DNA from: JBBRDU01 sp038203615 | Lineage (GTDB): Bacteria > Verrucomicrobiota > Verrucomicrobiia > Chthoniobacterales > UBA10450 | Length of the DNA: 64,000 nt | Reading direction: 5' to 3' | Assembly: GCA_038203615.1 (NCBI GenBank) | Contig: JBBRDU010000007.1 | Location: 1 to 64,000, forward strand | Shown: in pieces, positions 46,549 to 55,954 of the stretch | Position numbering within the stretch: position 1 is the stretch's first letter | Layout: the number at the start of each line of letters is the position of its first letter | The notes under the pieces: generated by a model | Databases searched by the model: none | Told to the model about the DNA's origin: nothing | Seen by the model: only the letters and a program-made list of their open reading frames with translations | Position numbers and translations under genes: made by a program

Positions 46549-47249
46549 TGACTGCGCCCTGCCTAACCTGCTCGGAGATCGAGCGTTTTCTCGGAGAGGA
46601 CGAATCTCGCGTCCACGCTTTGCGCGGCGTCTCACTCACTCTCGAACCGGGCACCAGTCACGCCGTGGTCGGACCCTCCGGCTGCGGCAAAAGCACTTTG
46701 CTCTACATCCTCGGCCTGCTCGATCAACCCGATCGCGGGTCGGTTTCCATCGAGTCCTCCCTCGTCTCGCATCTGTCGGACGAAGAATTGTCGCGCCGGC
46801 GTAACGAGTACATCGGTTTCATTTTTCAGTTCCATTTCCTGATGGAAGATTTCAGCGCGCAGGAAAATGTCATGATCCCCATGCGCAAACTGGGCCGGCT
46901 TTCTCCCACGGAAATGGCCCAGCGCGCCGCTTTCCTGCTCGACGCCGTGGGCCTGGGGTCAAAACTGGAACGCCCCAGCCGGCATCTTTCCGGCGGGGAA
47001 CAACAACGCGTGGCCATCGCGCGGGCTTTGGCCAATGATCCACGTCTTATCCTGGCGGATGAGCCAACCGGTAACCTCGACACGGCGAATTCCAACCGGG
47101 CTTTTGAGCTCTTGCAGACGATCGTTCGTCAAAATCAAAAGGCTCTGCTTCTCGTTACTCACAATTCTGCTATCGCCGAAGCCTGCGACTGGATTCATGA
47201 GATGAAAGACGGGCGCATTGTGAGCAGTCACCGCCGACAGGCCTTTTAG
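46545..47249 (+). CDS. MacB/LolD-type ABC transporter ATPase
   Basis: About 234 residues. Walker A VVGPSGCGKSTLLYIL, Q-loop FIFQFHFLM, signature HLSGGEQQRVAIARALAN, Walker B RLILADEPTGNLD, H-loop LLLVTHN. The LDT after DEPTGN is the LolD/MacB hallmark. The start is one of two adjacent ATGs (46545, 46548) overlapping the permease stop. Last gene of the five-gene export operon, whose substrate could be a lipid, peptide or antibiotic. Confidence 0.95.
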   Translation: MMTAPCLTCSEIERFLGEDESRVHALRGVSLTLEPGTSHAVVGPSGCGKSTLLYILGLLDQPDRGSVSIESSLVSHLSDEELSRRRNEYIGFIFQFHFLMEDFSAQENVMIPMRKLGRLSPTEMAQRAAFLLDAVGLGSKLERPSRHLSGGEQQRVAIARALANDPRLILADEPTGNLDTANSNRAFELLQTIVRQNQKALLLVTHNSAIAEACDWIHEMKDGRIVSSHRRQAF

Positions 47250-47394
47250 TATTTACTATCCCGATGAATTTGCCCATGCCTCCATCGATGACGCCACCTG
47301 CTTCGCCTTCGCTTAAATCCTCGCCTCGCTCTTTCGATTCGCGCCGACCGTTTGCTTTGAATTCACCCAAAACCGCACACAAGGTCCCAAAACT

Positions 47395-48597
47395 TCACGC
47401 TTGGGGAGCGGACCCGGATCCGAACAGGGATCCAAGATGCGCCAGCAGTCGATCCGCGTAATCCGACCACGAACGGAATCGACGCTCCCGCGCCTCCTCG
47501 CAGAGCTTTTCGTAGCGGGAGGGATTGGTCAGCAACTCCGCCATTCCATCCGCCAGGGCCTCCGCCCTGTCTTGATCGACGATCAAACAACCGCCGCCTT
47601 GGGCAACTTCGCCGAGAGCGCCGTTGCCTCCACAAATGCATGGTTTCCCATGCCAGAGACTCTCCGCAATCGGGAGCCCGAAGCCTTCAACCAGAGATGG
47701 ATAGACGGTAAACTTACAATCCCGGTAGGCGCGGTGCAGAACTCGATCGTCCACATGCCGGAGCCATCGAACAGAATAGCCTTTCCCCTGCAACGTCCGA
47801 ATCTGTTTGGACACGTTCCATCCATGTCCCACGGTGCTGCGGCCGATGATTGTCAGATCAAAGGAGAGACCTCGATCCCAGAGGGACTTCGCCGCCCTTA
47901 GAAGCAGGAGATGATTCTTCCTGGGCTCGAGTGAGCCTACGCAAACCACCAGATTACCCAATGGCTTCTGCTCTTGAATTCGCTCCTCCTCGCTAAATTC
48001 CACGGGCCAGGTCTCGACTGCGGTTCGGGTCGGCTTGGTCCCATATTGTGCCCAAAGCCTTTGCAGCTCGTCATGGGAATGGCCTGAGACACAGATAACC
48101 AAATCAAAGGAGGCGAGGGACTCGATGTATTCGCGAAAACGACGACGAGGACCGGCCCGCGGATAGAGAGACGGCAATTGCAGCGCAGCCGCATCGTGGA
48201 AAATGGCTGCGCTTTTTCCTCGAATTTTCCGGTTGAGGGCCGGAAGAATTCTGGTGCGCGCGTCCCGGTAAATGTCGGGGATCAAAAAGACATCGCCCTC
48301 CTGCAGCGCATCCGTCAGTTGCAAGTTCTTCCGAAAAAGCGTGCGATATGCGTCCACCATGAAATTCTCTCCGCGCAATTCCGGATGAGTGGTTGGGCGA
48401 GATCGCCCCAAAAAAGGCGTCTGCAGAATGGCCCGCTCCGCCCGGGAGAGGCGATGAAAGCGTCGCCCAACTTTGTTCCAGGAGATCGGGGTCAAGGAAA
48501 CACGCGCAGCCAGTTCTTGAAAAATTCTTCGGGTAATGCGCTGAATGCCGGTATTCCTGACGGATTTTGACGAAGTGGTGACTTCCAGATAAATCAT
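47395..48597 (-). CDS. GT4-type glycosyltransferase
   Basis: 400 residues. N-terminus IYLEVTTSSKSVRNTGIQRI with a GIQR pattern as in GT4 enzymes of O-antigen clusters. LVVCVGSLEPRKNHLLLLRA opens the donor domain and YPSLVEGFGLPIAESLWHGK carries the E-x7-E donor motif. Divergent from the next glycosyltransferase (134 bases), and separated by a 145-base non-coding gap from the ABC transporter gene. Opens the second glycan island. Confidence 0.87.
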   Translation of the reverse strand: MIYLEVTTSSKSVRNTGIQRITRRIFQELAARVSLTPISWNKVGRRFHRLSRAERAILQTPFLGRSRPTTHPELRGENFMVDAYRTLFRKNLQLTDALQEGDVFLIPDIYRDARTRILPALNRKIRGKSAAIFHDAAALQLPSLYPRAGPRRRFREYIESLASFDLVICVSGHSHDELQRLWAQYGTKPTRTAVETWPVEFSEEERIQEQKPLGNLVVCVGSLEPRKNHLLLLRAAKSLWDRGLSFDLTIIGRSTVGHGWNVSKQIRTLQGKGYSVRWLRHVDDRVLHRAYRDCKFTVYPSLVEGFGLPIAESLWHGKPCICGGNGALGEVAQGGGCLIVDQDRAEALADGMAELLTNPSRYEKLCEEARERRFRSWSDYADRLLAHLGSLFGSGSAPQA

Positions 48598-48731
48598 GTG
48601 CCGACCTCCGAAAGCCGCTCTGTGAGTTTCGCCGAAGACATGTTCTCAAATAGATCACATCATCTGTGTCCGGCGCCGAGTATTAGCGAAGGCTCATTTT
48701 TTATCGAGTCCCGCCAATTGCCGTTGCACCG

Positions 48732-49892
48732 ATGAACAAGGGGCGCATCGTTCTTGACGCTCGTTCCCTGCGCGGTGCACCCGGCGGGGTGGCCTCCTAC
48801 ACGGAGGCGCTCGTGCAACACTTGCCAGAGCTTTTGCCCGAAGTTCCCATTGTGTTACTGCGCCACCCGGCGGCGGCCCGCCCACTTTCCCCGGCGCCTA
48901 ACGTGGTGGAATGGGGACGCCGCGGAGAACCGAACAACCCATGGACCTACTTCCGAATGGGAAAATGGCTCAATGCTCGACTGCGCCCGAACGATCTTTT
49001 TCATGCTCCGTATCGGATCCTCCCTCGGGGATTGGAGTGCAGAAGTGTCATAACCATGCACGATGTCATGCAGGCGGCTTACCCCGAGATGGTCTTTCCC
49101 AACTGGCTGATCCGAACCCTGGTCCACCCATATTGGTCCCTTGCCATTCGTAGTGCCATTACCAGCGCCGATCGTATTCTGGCTGTCAGCCAGCACAGCG
49201 CCGACGACACCCTTCGTCTGGACCCTTCGTGCCAGTCGCGCCTGCGCGTCACCCTTCTCGGCAAATCTTCCGCGTTTCGTCCGATGAGTCCGTCCGATGC
49301 CGACCGGGTGAGTGCCTCAATTGTCGCACCGGGGCAACGATTCTTCCTGGTCCTGGGGGGCGGTTATCCCAATAAAAACCACGCCAGCGCAATCTCTGCC
49401 TTCACCAAAGCTTTCGTGCCGGAGGACAATTTCCACATGCTCGTCATCCAGCGTAGCCGGACATTTCCGCCGGAGATTAGGAAAATCCTGCGCCACTCAA
49501 CCGTCAGATCACAAGTAAAGGTTAGGGGCAGTGTCCGGACCGAGGAACTCATCGCCCTCTACAATCGAGCCGAGGCGCTCGTCTTTCCCTCTCTCTATGA
49601 GGGATTCGGTCTGCCCGTCCTCGAAGCCATGGCTTGTGGTTGCCCAATCCTTTGTTCGAATGTCACATCCCTGCCCGAGGTCGCGGGAGATGCGGCCATC
49701 TTTTTTTCACCAAAAGATGAAGACGCGATCGCTCGAGCGATGCGAGCCGTCGTCACTCAATCAGGACTTCGGCAGTCGCTCTCCGAGCGGGGCCTTCGAC
49801 GCGCCGCCCTCTTCGACTGGCGCAAGATGGTCATGGAAACGGTCGCCGTCTACCGCGAGATCGCGCCGTGGCTGCCCGCTCCGCGCGCCTAG
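48732..49892 (+). CDS. GT4-type glycosyltransferase
   Basis: 386 residues. IVLDARSLRGAPGGVASYTE is the first-strand and glycine-rich loop, MHDVMQAAYPEM the acceptor region, RFFLVLGGGYPNKNHASAIS the donor-domain entry and FPSLYEGFGLPVLEAMACGC the E-x7-E motif. Typical mannosyl- or rhamnosyl-type GT4. It ends 4 bases into the convergent flippase gene. Sugar not predictable. Confidence 0.88.
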   Translation: MNKGRIVLDARSLRGAPGGVASYTEALVQHLPELLPEVPIVLLRHPAAARPLSPAPNVVEWGRRGEPNNPWTYFRMGKWLNARLRPNDLFHAPYRILPRGLECRSVITMHDVMQAAYPEMVFPNWLIRTLVHPYWSLAIRSAITSADRILAVSQHSADDTLRLDPSCQSRLRVTLLGKSSAFRPMSPSDADRVSASIVAPGQRFFLVLGGGYPNKNHASAISAFTKAFVPEDNFHMLVIQRSRTFPPEIRKILRHSTVRSQVKVRGSVRTEELIALYNRAEALVFPSLYEGFGLPVLEAMACGCPILCSNVTSLPEVAGDAAIFFSPKDEDAIARAMRAVVTQSGLRQSLSERGLRRAALFDWRKMVMETVAVYREIAPWLPAPRA

Positions 49893-51280
49893 CGTCGGGC
49901 ATCCTGTTTTCCCACGCGGATTTTTCGCAAGACTCCGCCTACCTCCAGAAATGTCGGGATATAATTGGCCAGCCCGAAAGCGAGGACCGTTCCGGCGATG
50001 ACCCCGGCAATGCCAAAGGGCTTCACCAGAAGGACAGACAAGATCAAGTTCAAGATCGCGGTCGCGCTACCGTAAATGACCATCCCTTTGAGATGTCCAG
50101 TGGCGTTGAGCAGACAGCTCCCGACCAGGAGTGTCGACAGCATCAAACGCCAGATTCCCATCCAGACAATAACCGAAAAGGAAGGGACCGCTGCCTCGCC
50201 GGCCCAGAGCCGGACGATCCTTGCTCCGAAAATAGTCAGAAAGACTATGACCACGAGGCTGGTGAGGAGGCTGAATCTGAAATTCGAGCGCAGGGTCCGG
50301 CGAATCCAGCCGTAGTCCTGCCGTGCGTAGGCCTCGGTGTAAGCCGGCCAGAGCGAAGGATAAGCGATCGTCTGCAGTAACGTTGCTGCCATGAAAAGGG
50401 TGAACGTCACAGCATACGGGGTGACCTTGGCCGGTCCGAGATATCGTGCGATGACCATGTTGTCCGTCTGGGAATTCACCATCCAACCGATGTTGATCAC
50501 AAAAAACTTCCAGCCATCGGAGAAAAGGTTTCGCGCGAAGCTGAAGTCAATGCCGGAAAGAGTCGGGCGTAACCACGGTTTTTTAAATGCGAACAACCAG
50601 ACCGCGCTCGCCAGGCTGGTGAGCCAGCGCAAGCCAAAGCAACCGAGAACCAGCCAGCCCAGCCCGCCCCGGAACCAGATCACGGCGAGCAGCGCAGCGA
50701 TATTCGCGATGCTTCCGGCAATATGCCAGAGATGGCCAAAGACGCTTTCCTGATGCGCCGCCAGGACCCGATCGATAATGAGAAAGGGAAGGTTGAAGGC
50801 AAAAATCGCGAGGGCCAAGGCAATGGCGACTACGATTTCGCGGTGGGCGGCCGGGGATTGCACGGTCGGGAACAAAAAGTCAGCCAACCGTGGGGCAAAG
50901 ACCGTGCCGAGCGCCAGGATAGCGACGGCGATGGAGGAGAGCATAAACAGGGTCGACGAGACATAACTTCGTCCCAGGTGCCGCCCCCCTCCGGAGTCCG
51001 CCCTGGCCAGCGCATTCGTTAGACTATGGGCCAGCCCGAAGTCTGTGAAATTAAGGAACGCCATCGTGCTGACGATCGTAATCCAGGCGCCGTAGCGCTC
51101 GGCCCCCAAATAGGAAATGGTGAGTGGAACCGAAACGATGCCAACCGCCACTTCGATCACCCGCGCGACCAGACCAATGGCCGTCCCGCGAAAGATCCCG
51201 CGGGCGCGGCGTTCGCCATGATCTTGCGGCGACTTGCGGCTCAAAATCAGCTCGGCCCAGCGACGAAAGATTTGAATCAA
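49889..51280 (-). CDS. Wzx-like polysaccharide flippase (second)
   Basis: 463 residues with about 12-14 membrane segments (VVIVFLTIFGARIVRLWAG, LVLGCFGLRWLTSLASAVWL, IAGVIAGTVLAFGLANYIPT). The start appears to be TTG at 51280 with a weak ribosome site. Matches O-antigen/PST flippases. Distinct from the flippase at 2917, so at least two glycan export routes exist here. A four-base overlap with the convergent GT4 end. Confidence 0.82.
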   Translation of the reverse strand: MIQIFRRWAELILSRKSPQDHGERRARGIFRGTAIGLVARVIEVAVGIVSVPLTISYLGAERYGAWITIVSTMAFLNFTDFGLAHSLTNALARADSGGGRHLGRSYVSSTLFMLSSIAVAILALGTVFAPRLADFLFPTVQSPAAHREIVVAIALALAIFAFNLPFLIIDRVLAAHQESVFGHLWHIAGSIANIAALLAVIWFRGGLGWLVLGCFGLRWLTSLASAVWLFAFKKPWLRPTLSGIDFSFARNLFSDGWKFFVINIGWMVNSQTDNMVIARYLGPAKVTPYAVTFTLFMAATLLQTIAYPSLWPAYTEAYARQDYGWIRRTLRSNFRFSLLTSLVVIVFLTIFGARIVRLWAGEAAVPSFSVIVWMGIWRLMLSTLLVGSCLLNATGHLKGMVIYGSATAILNLILSVLLVKPFGIAGVIAGTVLAFGLANYIPTFLEVGGVLRKIRVGKQDARR

Positions 51281-51401
51281 GGAAGCCGATTATAACGCAT
51301 CCGCGGACAAGTGCACGACCGTAGGAATATCCCGAGGAGGTCGCGGCTCGGTCCTCGACACGAATTCTCAAATCCTGTGGAATACCTGGCACCGAACGCG
51401 G

Positions 51402-52958
51402 ATGCTGTCCGCCATCGCAACCTCCCAGGGCCTCTCCAATCGTTTACCAATGCTTGAGCCGACGAGTGTAATCACACCTGGGGATCGTCTTGACTGGCCC
51501 GGCTTAAGCAAGGCCGCTCTGATTTTCATCGCGGCCTTCGTCTTATACTTCCTCTCCCGTTCCCCCGGTTTGGATGAATACGACTCGGTTCAGTTTGCCA
51601 TGGGAGTTCGAGACTTCAACATCTGGGCCCACCAGCCACACCCACCGGGCTACCCGCTCTTTATATTTTTTGGTTGGATCGGTTATACCTTCTTCCGACT
51701 GAGTCCGGAGGTTTCGTTATACCTGGTTTCCAGTCTCGGAGGCGCGCTCTTCGTCGCTTCTTGGTTCCTCCTCATTCGCCTGCAGTTCAACGAGCGAGTG
51801 GCTTGGTGGATCACTGCCTGCCTTGCGATCACTCCCGCCGTTTGGATGACCGCCACCAAAGTCCTCACCGACCCCCTGGCCGCGGGATTTCTCAGTGCCG
51901 AAATCCTTGCTGCGCTCTGCTTTCTCCGAAGTGGCCGGCTCCTCCCGTTGGTGAGCGCATCTCTCTTCGGCGCCGCGGCCGCGGGGGCGCGGCCTCAGCT
52001 CATCCTGGTTATCATGGTGATCCTGGCCACCGCCCTGGCCCAGCGGCGATCCGCTTGGCCAAAATGGATGCTGGCTTTTGGCACTTTGGTTTCTGCCTGC
52101 TTGCTCTGGCTTTTGCCCATGTGGTATCTGCAAGCCCGATTAAGGCCGGACATCCCGCCTTGGTTGGTTTATCCAAAGCTACTCTACGATCAATGGCGTT
52201 GGCGCCTGGACAAGCCGCACGTTTACCTTGGCGCCGGGGATTGGAGTCCGCGCTATCTCGGACTGCGCTTGGGCGAGCACATATTCGGATGGTTCGGACT
52301 GGGCTTTGGCCTCCTGCAATCGAAGCTGGTTCTCGGGATCGGTGCCATCATCCTGGTCGCCGGATTTGCCGCCTATTTTCTGGCGGCCCGCGACGCCCAA
52401 GACCGGGGATTTTGGAAACTTCATGCGCCCTGGTCCCTCGTGCATTTCACTACCATTTTCATTTCACTCGATGGAGCTCAGCGATACTACCTCATCATTT
52501 TTCCGCTTCTGCTTGTCGCGCTCATGCAGGGGTTTTTGCGGCTGCCGGCACCGTGGCACAGAAGTGCATTCGCCTTACCCGCCTTGCTCCTGTTTATCGG
52601 GATCCCCCTCGCCATGACCAATCACTCGGAGGAAGCGCCGCCCATCCGCCTGGTTCACTATTTGCAAAAACTTTATCCCTCCGCCCAGCGCAGCCAGGTC
52701 ATCCTTCTTTTGCATAGTACCAAGAGGCACGCCGATTGGTATGCCCCCGAGTTTACCGTGATTGATCCAATCCCGTCTCCGGAGAAGATGAAAGAACTGA
52801 CAAAGGACGCGACCGCCGTTTACACGGATGACGACACGGCCCCTCTGCCACCGGGCTGGCGACGCATCTCGTTGATCGAATTTCGACGCTCGCTCGTAAT
52901 CTACATCAAGCATCACCTGATACGGCTTTACTTGATTGATCGAGGCTCTAACCGATGA
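51402..52958 (+). CDS. GT-C membrane glycosyltransferase (GT39/ArnT-like)
   Basis: 518 residues, multi-pass. First luminal loop RSPGLDEYDSVQFAMGVRDF with acidic DEYDS, then HQPHPPGYPLFIFFGWIG, both resembling polyprenyl-phosphate-sugar dependent GT-C enzymes. Further spans VAWWITACLAITPAVWMT and IILVAGFAAYFLAARDA; C-terminal soluble tail. ATG 51402 or 51450 possible. First gene of a coupled operon: its stop overlaps the SDR start (ATGA). Confidence 0.75.
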   Translation: MLSAIATSQGLSNRLPMLEPTSVITPGDRLDWPGLSKAALIFIAAFVLYFLSRSPGLDEYDSVQFAMGVRDFNIWAHQPHPPGYPLFIFFGWIGYTFFRLSPEVSLYLVSSLGGALFVASWFLLIRLQFNERVAWWITACLAITPAVWMTATKVLTDPLAAGFLSAEILAALCFLRSGRLLPLVSASLFGAAAAGARPQLILVIMVILATALAQRRSAWPKWMLAFGTLVSACLLWLLPMWYLQARLRPDIPPWLVYPKLLYDQWRWRLDKPHVYLGAGDWSPRYLGLRLGEHIFGWFGLGFGLLQSKLVLGIGAIILVAGFAAYFLAARDAQDRGFWKLHAPWSLVHFTTIFISLDGAQRYYLIIFPLLLVALMQGFLRLPAPWHRSAFALPALLLFIGIPLAMTNHSEEAPPIRLVHYLQKLYPSAQRSQVILLLHSTKRHADWYAPEFTVIDPIPSPEKMKELTKDATAVYTDDDTAPLPPGWRRISLIEFRRSLVIYIKHHLIRLYLIDRGSNR

Positions 52959-53758
52959 AGCGGATCTTTCTAACGGGCGCTAGCTCGGGGATCGGCCTTG
53001 CCATTGCCCGCGCGCTGGCCGCGCGGGGAGATGAAGTCTGGGGTACGTCGCGCGACGTGGGTCGTCTCCCGACCTTCCCTCGATTTCATCCAGTGACTCT
53101 CGACTTGCTCGACGATCAATCGATTGATCGAGCTTTCGCGGTCGCCTCGGACGAAGCCGGATCTTTTGATGTTCTGATTAACAACGCTGGCAGCGGACAT
53201 TTTGGCGCGACTGAAACCCTGTCGGCCCAAACCGTGGCGGAGCAATTCCAAATTCTGGCCTTTGCGCAAATTCAGCTCACCCGCCTCGGCCTGGTCAGCA
53301 TGCGCAAGGGCGCCGGCGGTCTTATTATTAATGTGACATCTCTGGCGGCTCAGCTACCGATTCCGTTTATGGCGGCCTACAATGCGGCCAAGGCCGCCTT
53401 CGCTGTTTTTACCATGACCATTCAACTGGAGCTACCCGATTCGAAAGTGCGCATCGTCGATCTTCAGCCAGCCGATATTTGCACCGATTTTAACGACGCC
53501 GTTCGCAAAGAGACGTCCGATCATCCTGGATATGCAACGAGGGCCGACAAGATCTGGAAAGCCGTCGACCGCAACATGAAAAGCGCGCCATCACCTGATC
53601 TTGTGGCCCGTCGCGTCTGCGCCTTGATCGACCGGGCGAACCCGCCTCCACGCCTCGCGGTCGGAGCGATCTTTCAGGCCAGGATCGCTCCCCTGATCCT
53701 GCGCTTCCTCCCGCAGCGCCTTCTCGTTTGGGGTATCAAGAAATACTACGGCCTATGA
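52955..53758 (+). CDS. Short-chain dehydrogenase/reductase
   Basis: 267 residues. RIFLTGASSGIGLAIARALA at the N-terminus, VLINNAGSGHFG, catalytic Ser in VTSLAAQLPIPF and Tyr/Lys in YNAAKAAFAVF. The C-terminus is basic and hydrophobic, suggesting membrane association. Overlaps genes on both sides by four bases, in an operon with an inositol/sugar-phosphate nucleotidyltransferase and close to a serine-palmitoyltransferase-type gene. A 3-ketosphinganine reductase role is a candidate by context only; a sugar or lipid reductase is equally possible. Confidence 0.8.
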   Translation: MKRIFLTGASSGIGLAIARALAARGDEVWGTSRDVGRLPTFPRFHPVTLDLLDDQSIDRAFAVASDEAGSFDVLINNAGSGHFGATETLSAQTVAEQFQILAFAQIQLTRLGLVSMRKGAGGLIINVTSLAAQLPIPFMAAYNAAKAAFAVFTMTIQLELPDSKVRIVDLQPADICTDFNDAVRKETSDHPGYATRADKIWKAVDRNMKSAPSPDLVARRVCALIDRANPPPRLAVGAIFQARIAPLILRFLPQRLLVWGIKKYYGL

Positions 53759-54531
53759 CGGCCGTGTCGGAAGCGGTGATTTTGATGGCCGGCTCCGGCT
53801 CGCGCTTGCGTGGCTCGGACGAGATGATTCTGAAACCGCTGCTCTCGTTGCAGGGCCGCCCCTTGATTTGCTACCTGCTGGACGCGCTCATGCACGCCGG
53901 CATTAGAAAAATTTATGCGGTTGTCGGTTACCAGAGCGATCGCTTGATCGCAGCTTTGACAGATCTTGCATGGGCCGGGATCGAGTTCAATTTCATTCAC
54001 AATCCGAACTGGGAGAAGCGAAATGGCATCTCCGTTCTGGCGGCGGAGAACATCACCACCGCTCCGTTCCTCCTGGCCATGAGCGATCATCTATGGGATC
54101 GATCCATTGTCGAGCGACTGCTCGATCAGGCCCGTCCCGATCAGTTGAGTGTGGCGGTTGATCGAAAACTCGATTTCATTTTCGACCTGGACGACGCCAT
54201 GAAATTACGGACCCGGGGAGATCGGATTGTCGCGATCGGAAAGGATCTGGATCGGTACGATGCGATTGATACGGGATTGTTTGTGAGTCCGGCGGAACTT
54301 TTTGAGTATCTCAGACGTGCCCGCCAGAATGACGACTGCAGTCTGGCCGAGGGCGTCCGCCTGATGGCGGAGGATGGCAAGGTGCGCGGAGTCGATATCG
54401 GCGAGGCCTGGTGGCAGGACATCGACACGCCAGCGATGCTCGAGGATGCCACTCGCGTGCTGGCGCGACGGAATGAGGAGCGGCTCGCAGCGGGGGAAGC
54501 GGACCGAACGCCGGGCTCCAAACCGCCCTGA
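53755..54531 (+). CDS. NTP-transferase fold protein, candidate CTP:inositol-1-phosphate cytidylyltransferase
   Basis: 258 residues. VILMAGSGSRLRGSDEMILK contains the G-x-G-x-R nucleotide loop and the Lys of nucleotidyltransferases (K27 in KPLLSLQGRPL). LLAMSDHLWDRSIVE holds the metal-binding Asp, AIDTGLFV and WQDIDTPAML the second acidic site. This short family matches CTP:inositol-1-phosphate cytidylyltransferases that sit beside CDP-alcohol phosphotransferases (e.g. the IPCT half of archaeal/thermophile IPCT-DIPPS). Start ATG overlaps the SDR stop. It would make CDP-inositol from the ino1 product; sugar-1-phosphate activation is the alternative. Confidence 0.72.
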   Translation: MTAVSEAVILMAGSGSRLRGSDEMILKPLLSLQGRPLICYLLDALMHAGIRKIYAVVGYQSDRLIAALTDLAWAGIEFNFIHNPNWEKRNGISVLAAENITTAPFLLAMSDHLWDRSIVERLLDQARPDQLSVAVDRKLDFIFDLDDAMKLRTRGDRIVAIGKDLDRYDAIDTGLFVSPAELFEYLRRARQNDDCSLAEGVRLMAEDGKVRGVDIGEAWWQDIDTPAMLEDATRVLARRNEERLAAGEADRTPGSKPP

Positions 54532-54538
54532 GCGGCGA

Positions 54539-55819
54539 CTAGCCAGGCTTGCCGTTGAGCGGGCGTGTGGCGGATAAGTCGTTGACCGTAAAGATCACGA
54601 TACCGACCGCGCAGGTCGCCAGGATGTGCAGGATCCAAGCCGGCCTCCCGCAGAGAGCAAGCAACATGAAAATAAAATTAAACACGTCTCGTTTGGTTAT
54701 TTCAGAAAAGAACGAAGCAGCCCCCTCGCCCAGGAAGAGCATGCCCGAATTCTTGATCGCCCAAAGTTTGAGCTGATCGCCTTCGTTGAAACGGGTGCGG
54801 CGCTCCTGCAGGAACTGGGGATAGAGGCTGGCCGGCGCGGCCGGCGCCTCGGCATATTCATCCAGCGAGCCCCGCGTCAGGATCGTTTCACTCACCCCAA
54901 TCAAGAGCGCCGCCAGGATTCCTTCCAGCGGATAAAGCCAGCGCATCACTTCACCCATCCCGGGCTGTCGGGAAAGGCCAAGGCCGAGGCACACCGCATA
55001 GAGCAAAGTGGAGAAACGGTCACAGAGCCCGTCCAGCTTCCGGCCCGCCACGGAATCCTGGTATTTCACGCGCGCGATCTCGCCATCACATCCATCGAGC
55101 GCGCTATGCAGTTGAAATAAAATCGCGCCCAGGGCGAATCCCAGATAGTCGCCGCGCAGAAGGAAGAGCGAACCGGCCAGCGGAATGGCCATTAGGATCA
55201 GAGTCAATTGGTTAGGCCGGATTCTCGTGCGAACCAGCCAGCCACTGACAGCGCGCGAAATGGGCCGATTGACCATTCGAGAAATCACGCCGTCCTGCGA
55301 CTTGGCCGTGCCGCCCAGCAACTGCTTCTCCGCCGCAGCAATCTCGGAGAACGCATTCAAATAGGACCAGTTCGCCCCGCCGGAATGCTGTTCGCGCGGA
55401 GGCGCCGTCCTCGGGTCCATCGAAGCTAACTCTAGGCCTCGGACAATGGAACAAGGCCCCCTCGCTTCAGAGGAAGGGGCGCTCAAGATTCCAATCAAAC
55501 TGTCGCGCCCCAGAACCAAGTGGGTGTCCAATACCAGGACGGCGGCGGCGTTTGCCATTTCCGCTGCGAACCGGTCCGGATTGTCCGTGAATGACAGGTG
55601 AGTCAGGCGCGGGTGCTGCGGCAGTCGCTCTCCCGTTTCCGGCGGGCCGGAAATCCAGGAGATACAGACGGGAATGGGGCCCGGGCTCCTGACCGCGACG
55701 GCATATTCATCGAGGGATAAAGCCAAACGATCCAGCTGGCGCAGTCCGGCCACCATCCAACTGGCCGATGCATCGGCCAGAATGACCGCTCCTTCAATTT
55801 TTGGACCGGTGTCGCTCAA
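54539..55819 (-). CDS. CDP-alcohol phosphotransferase with degenerate nucleotidyltransferase-like N-domain
   Basis: 426 residues. Residues 1-170 resemble a decayed nucleotidyltransferase (GAVILADASASWMVAG), lacking the Lys/Asp motif. Residues 200-420 are a membrane CDP-alcohol phosphotransferase: D245-G-E-I-A-R-x8-G259-x3-D263-x3-D267 in LDGCDGEIARVKYQDSVAG. Several membrane helices follow. Architecture equals bifunctional IPCT/DIPPS enzymes, but the cytidylyltransferase half seems inactive and is replaced by the adjacent 53755 gene. TTG start (in-frame TAA four codons upstream). Probably moves phospho-inositol onto a lipid or alcohol acceptor. Convergent with 53755. Confidence 0.8.
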   Translation of the reverse strand: MSDTGPKIEGAVILADASASWMVAGLRQLDRLALSLDEYAVAVRSPGPIPVCISWISGPPETGERLPQHPRLTHLSFTDNPDRFAAEMANAAAVLVLDTHLVLGRDSLIGILSAPSSEARGPCSIVRGLELASMDPRTAPPREQHSGGANWSYLNAFSEIAAAEKQLLGGTAKSQDGVISRMVNRPISRAVSGWLVRTRIRPNQLTLILMAIPLAGSLFLLRGDYLGFALGAILFQLHSALDGCDGEIARVKYQDSVAGRKLDGLCDRFSTLLYAVCLGLGLSRQPGMGEVMRWLYPLEGILAALLIGVSETILTRGSLDEYAEAPAAPASLYPQFLQERRTRFNEGDQLKLWAIKNSGMLFLGEGAASFFSEITKRDVFNFIFMLLALCGRPAWILHILATCAVGIVIFTVNDLSATRPLNGKPG

Positions 55820-55954
55820 GGGAGAGTTCTCTTATGGAAGCGGCTGGGATGGTAAACTCCGGAATCCGAATTTGTCGTGCATAGGCTTTGAAACAAAATA
55901 TGTTCGCCGCAGTCTTCGACTGTTGGGTGTTCGTCCCACGGCTTTGATGTCCCC

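Noticed and set aside
47250..47394. Small plus frame after the ABC ATPase (47264-47461)
   Set aside because: Pro/Ser-rich with no recognisable fold, and it runs into the convergent glycosyltransferase; treated as non-coding.
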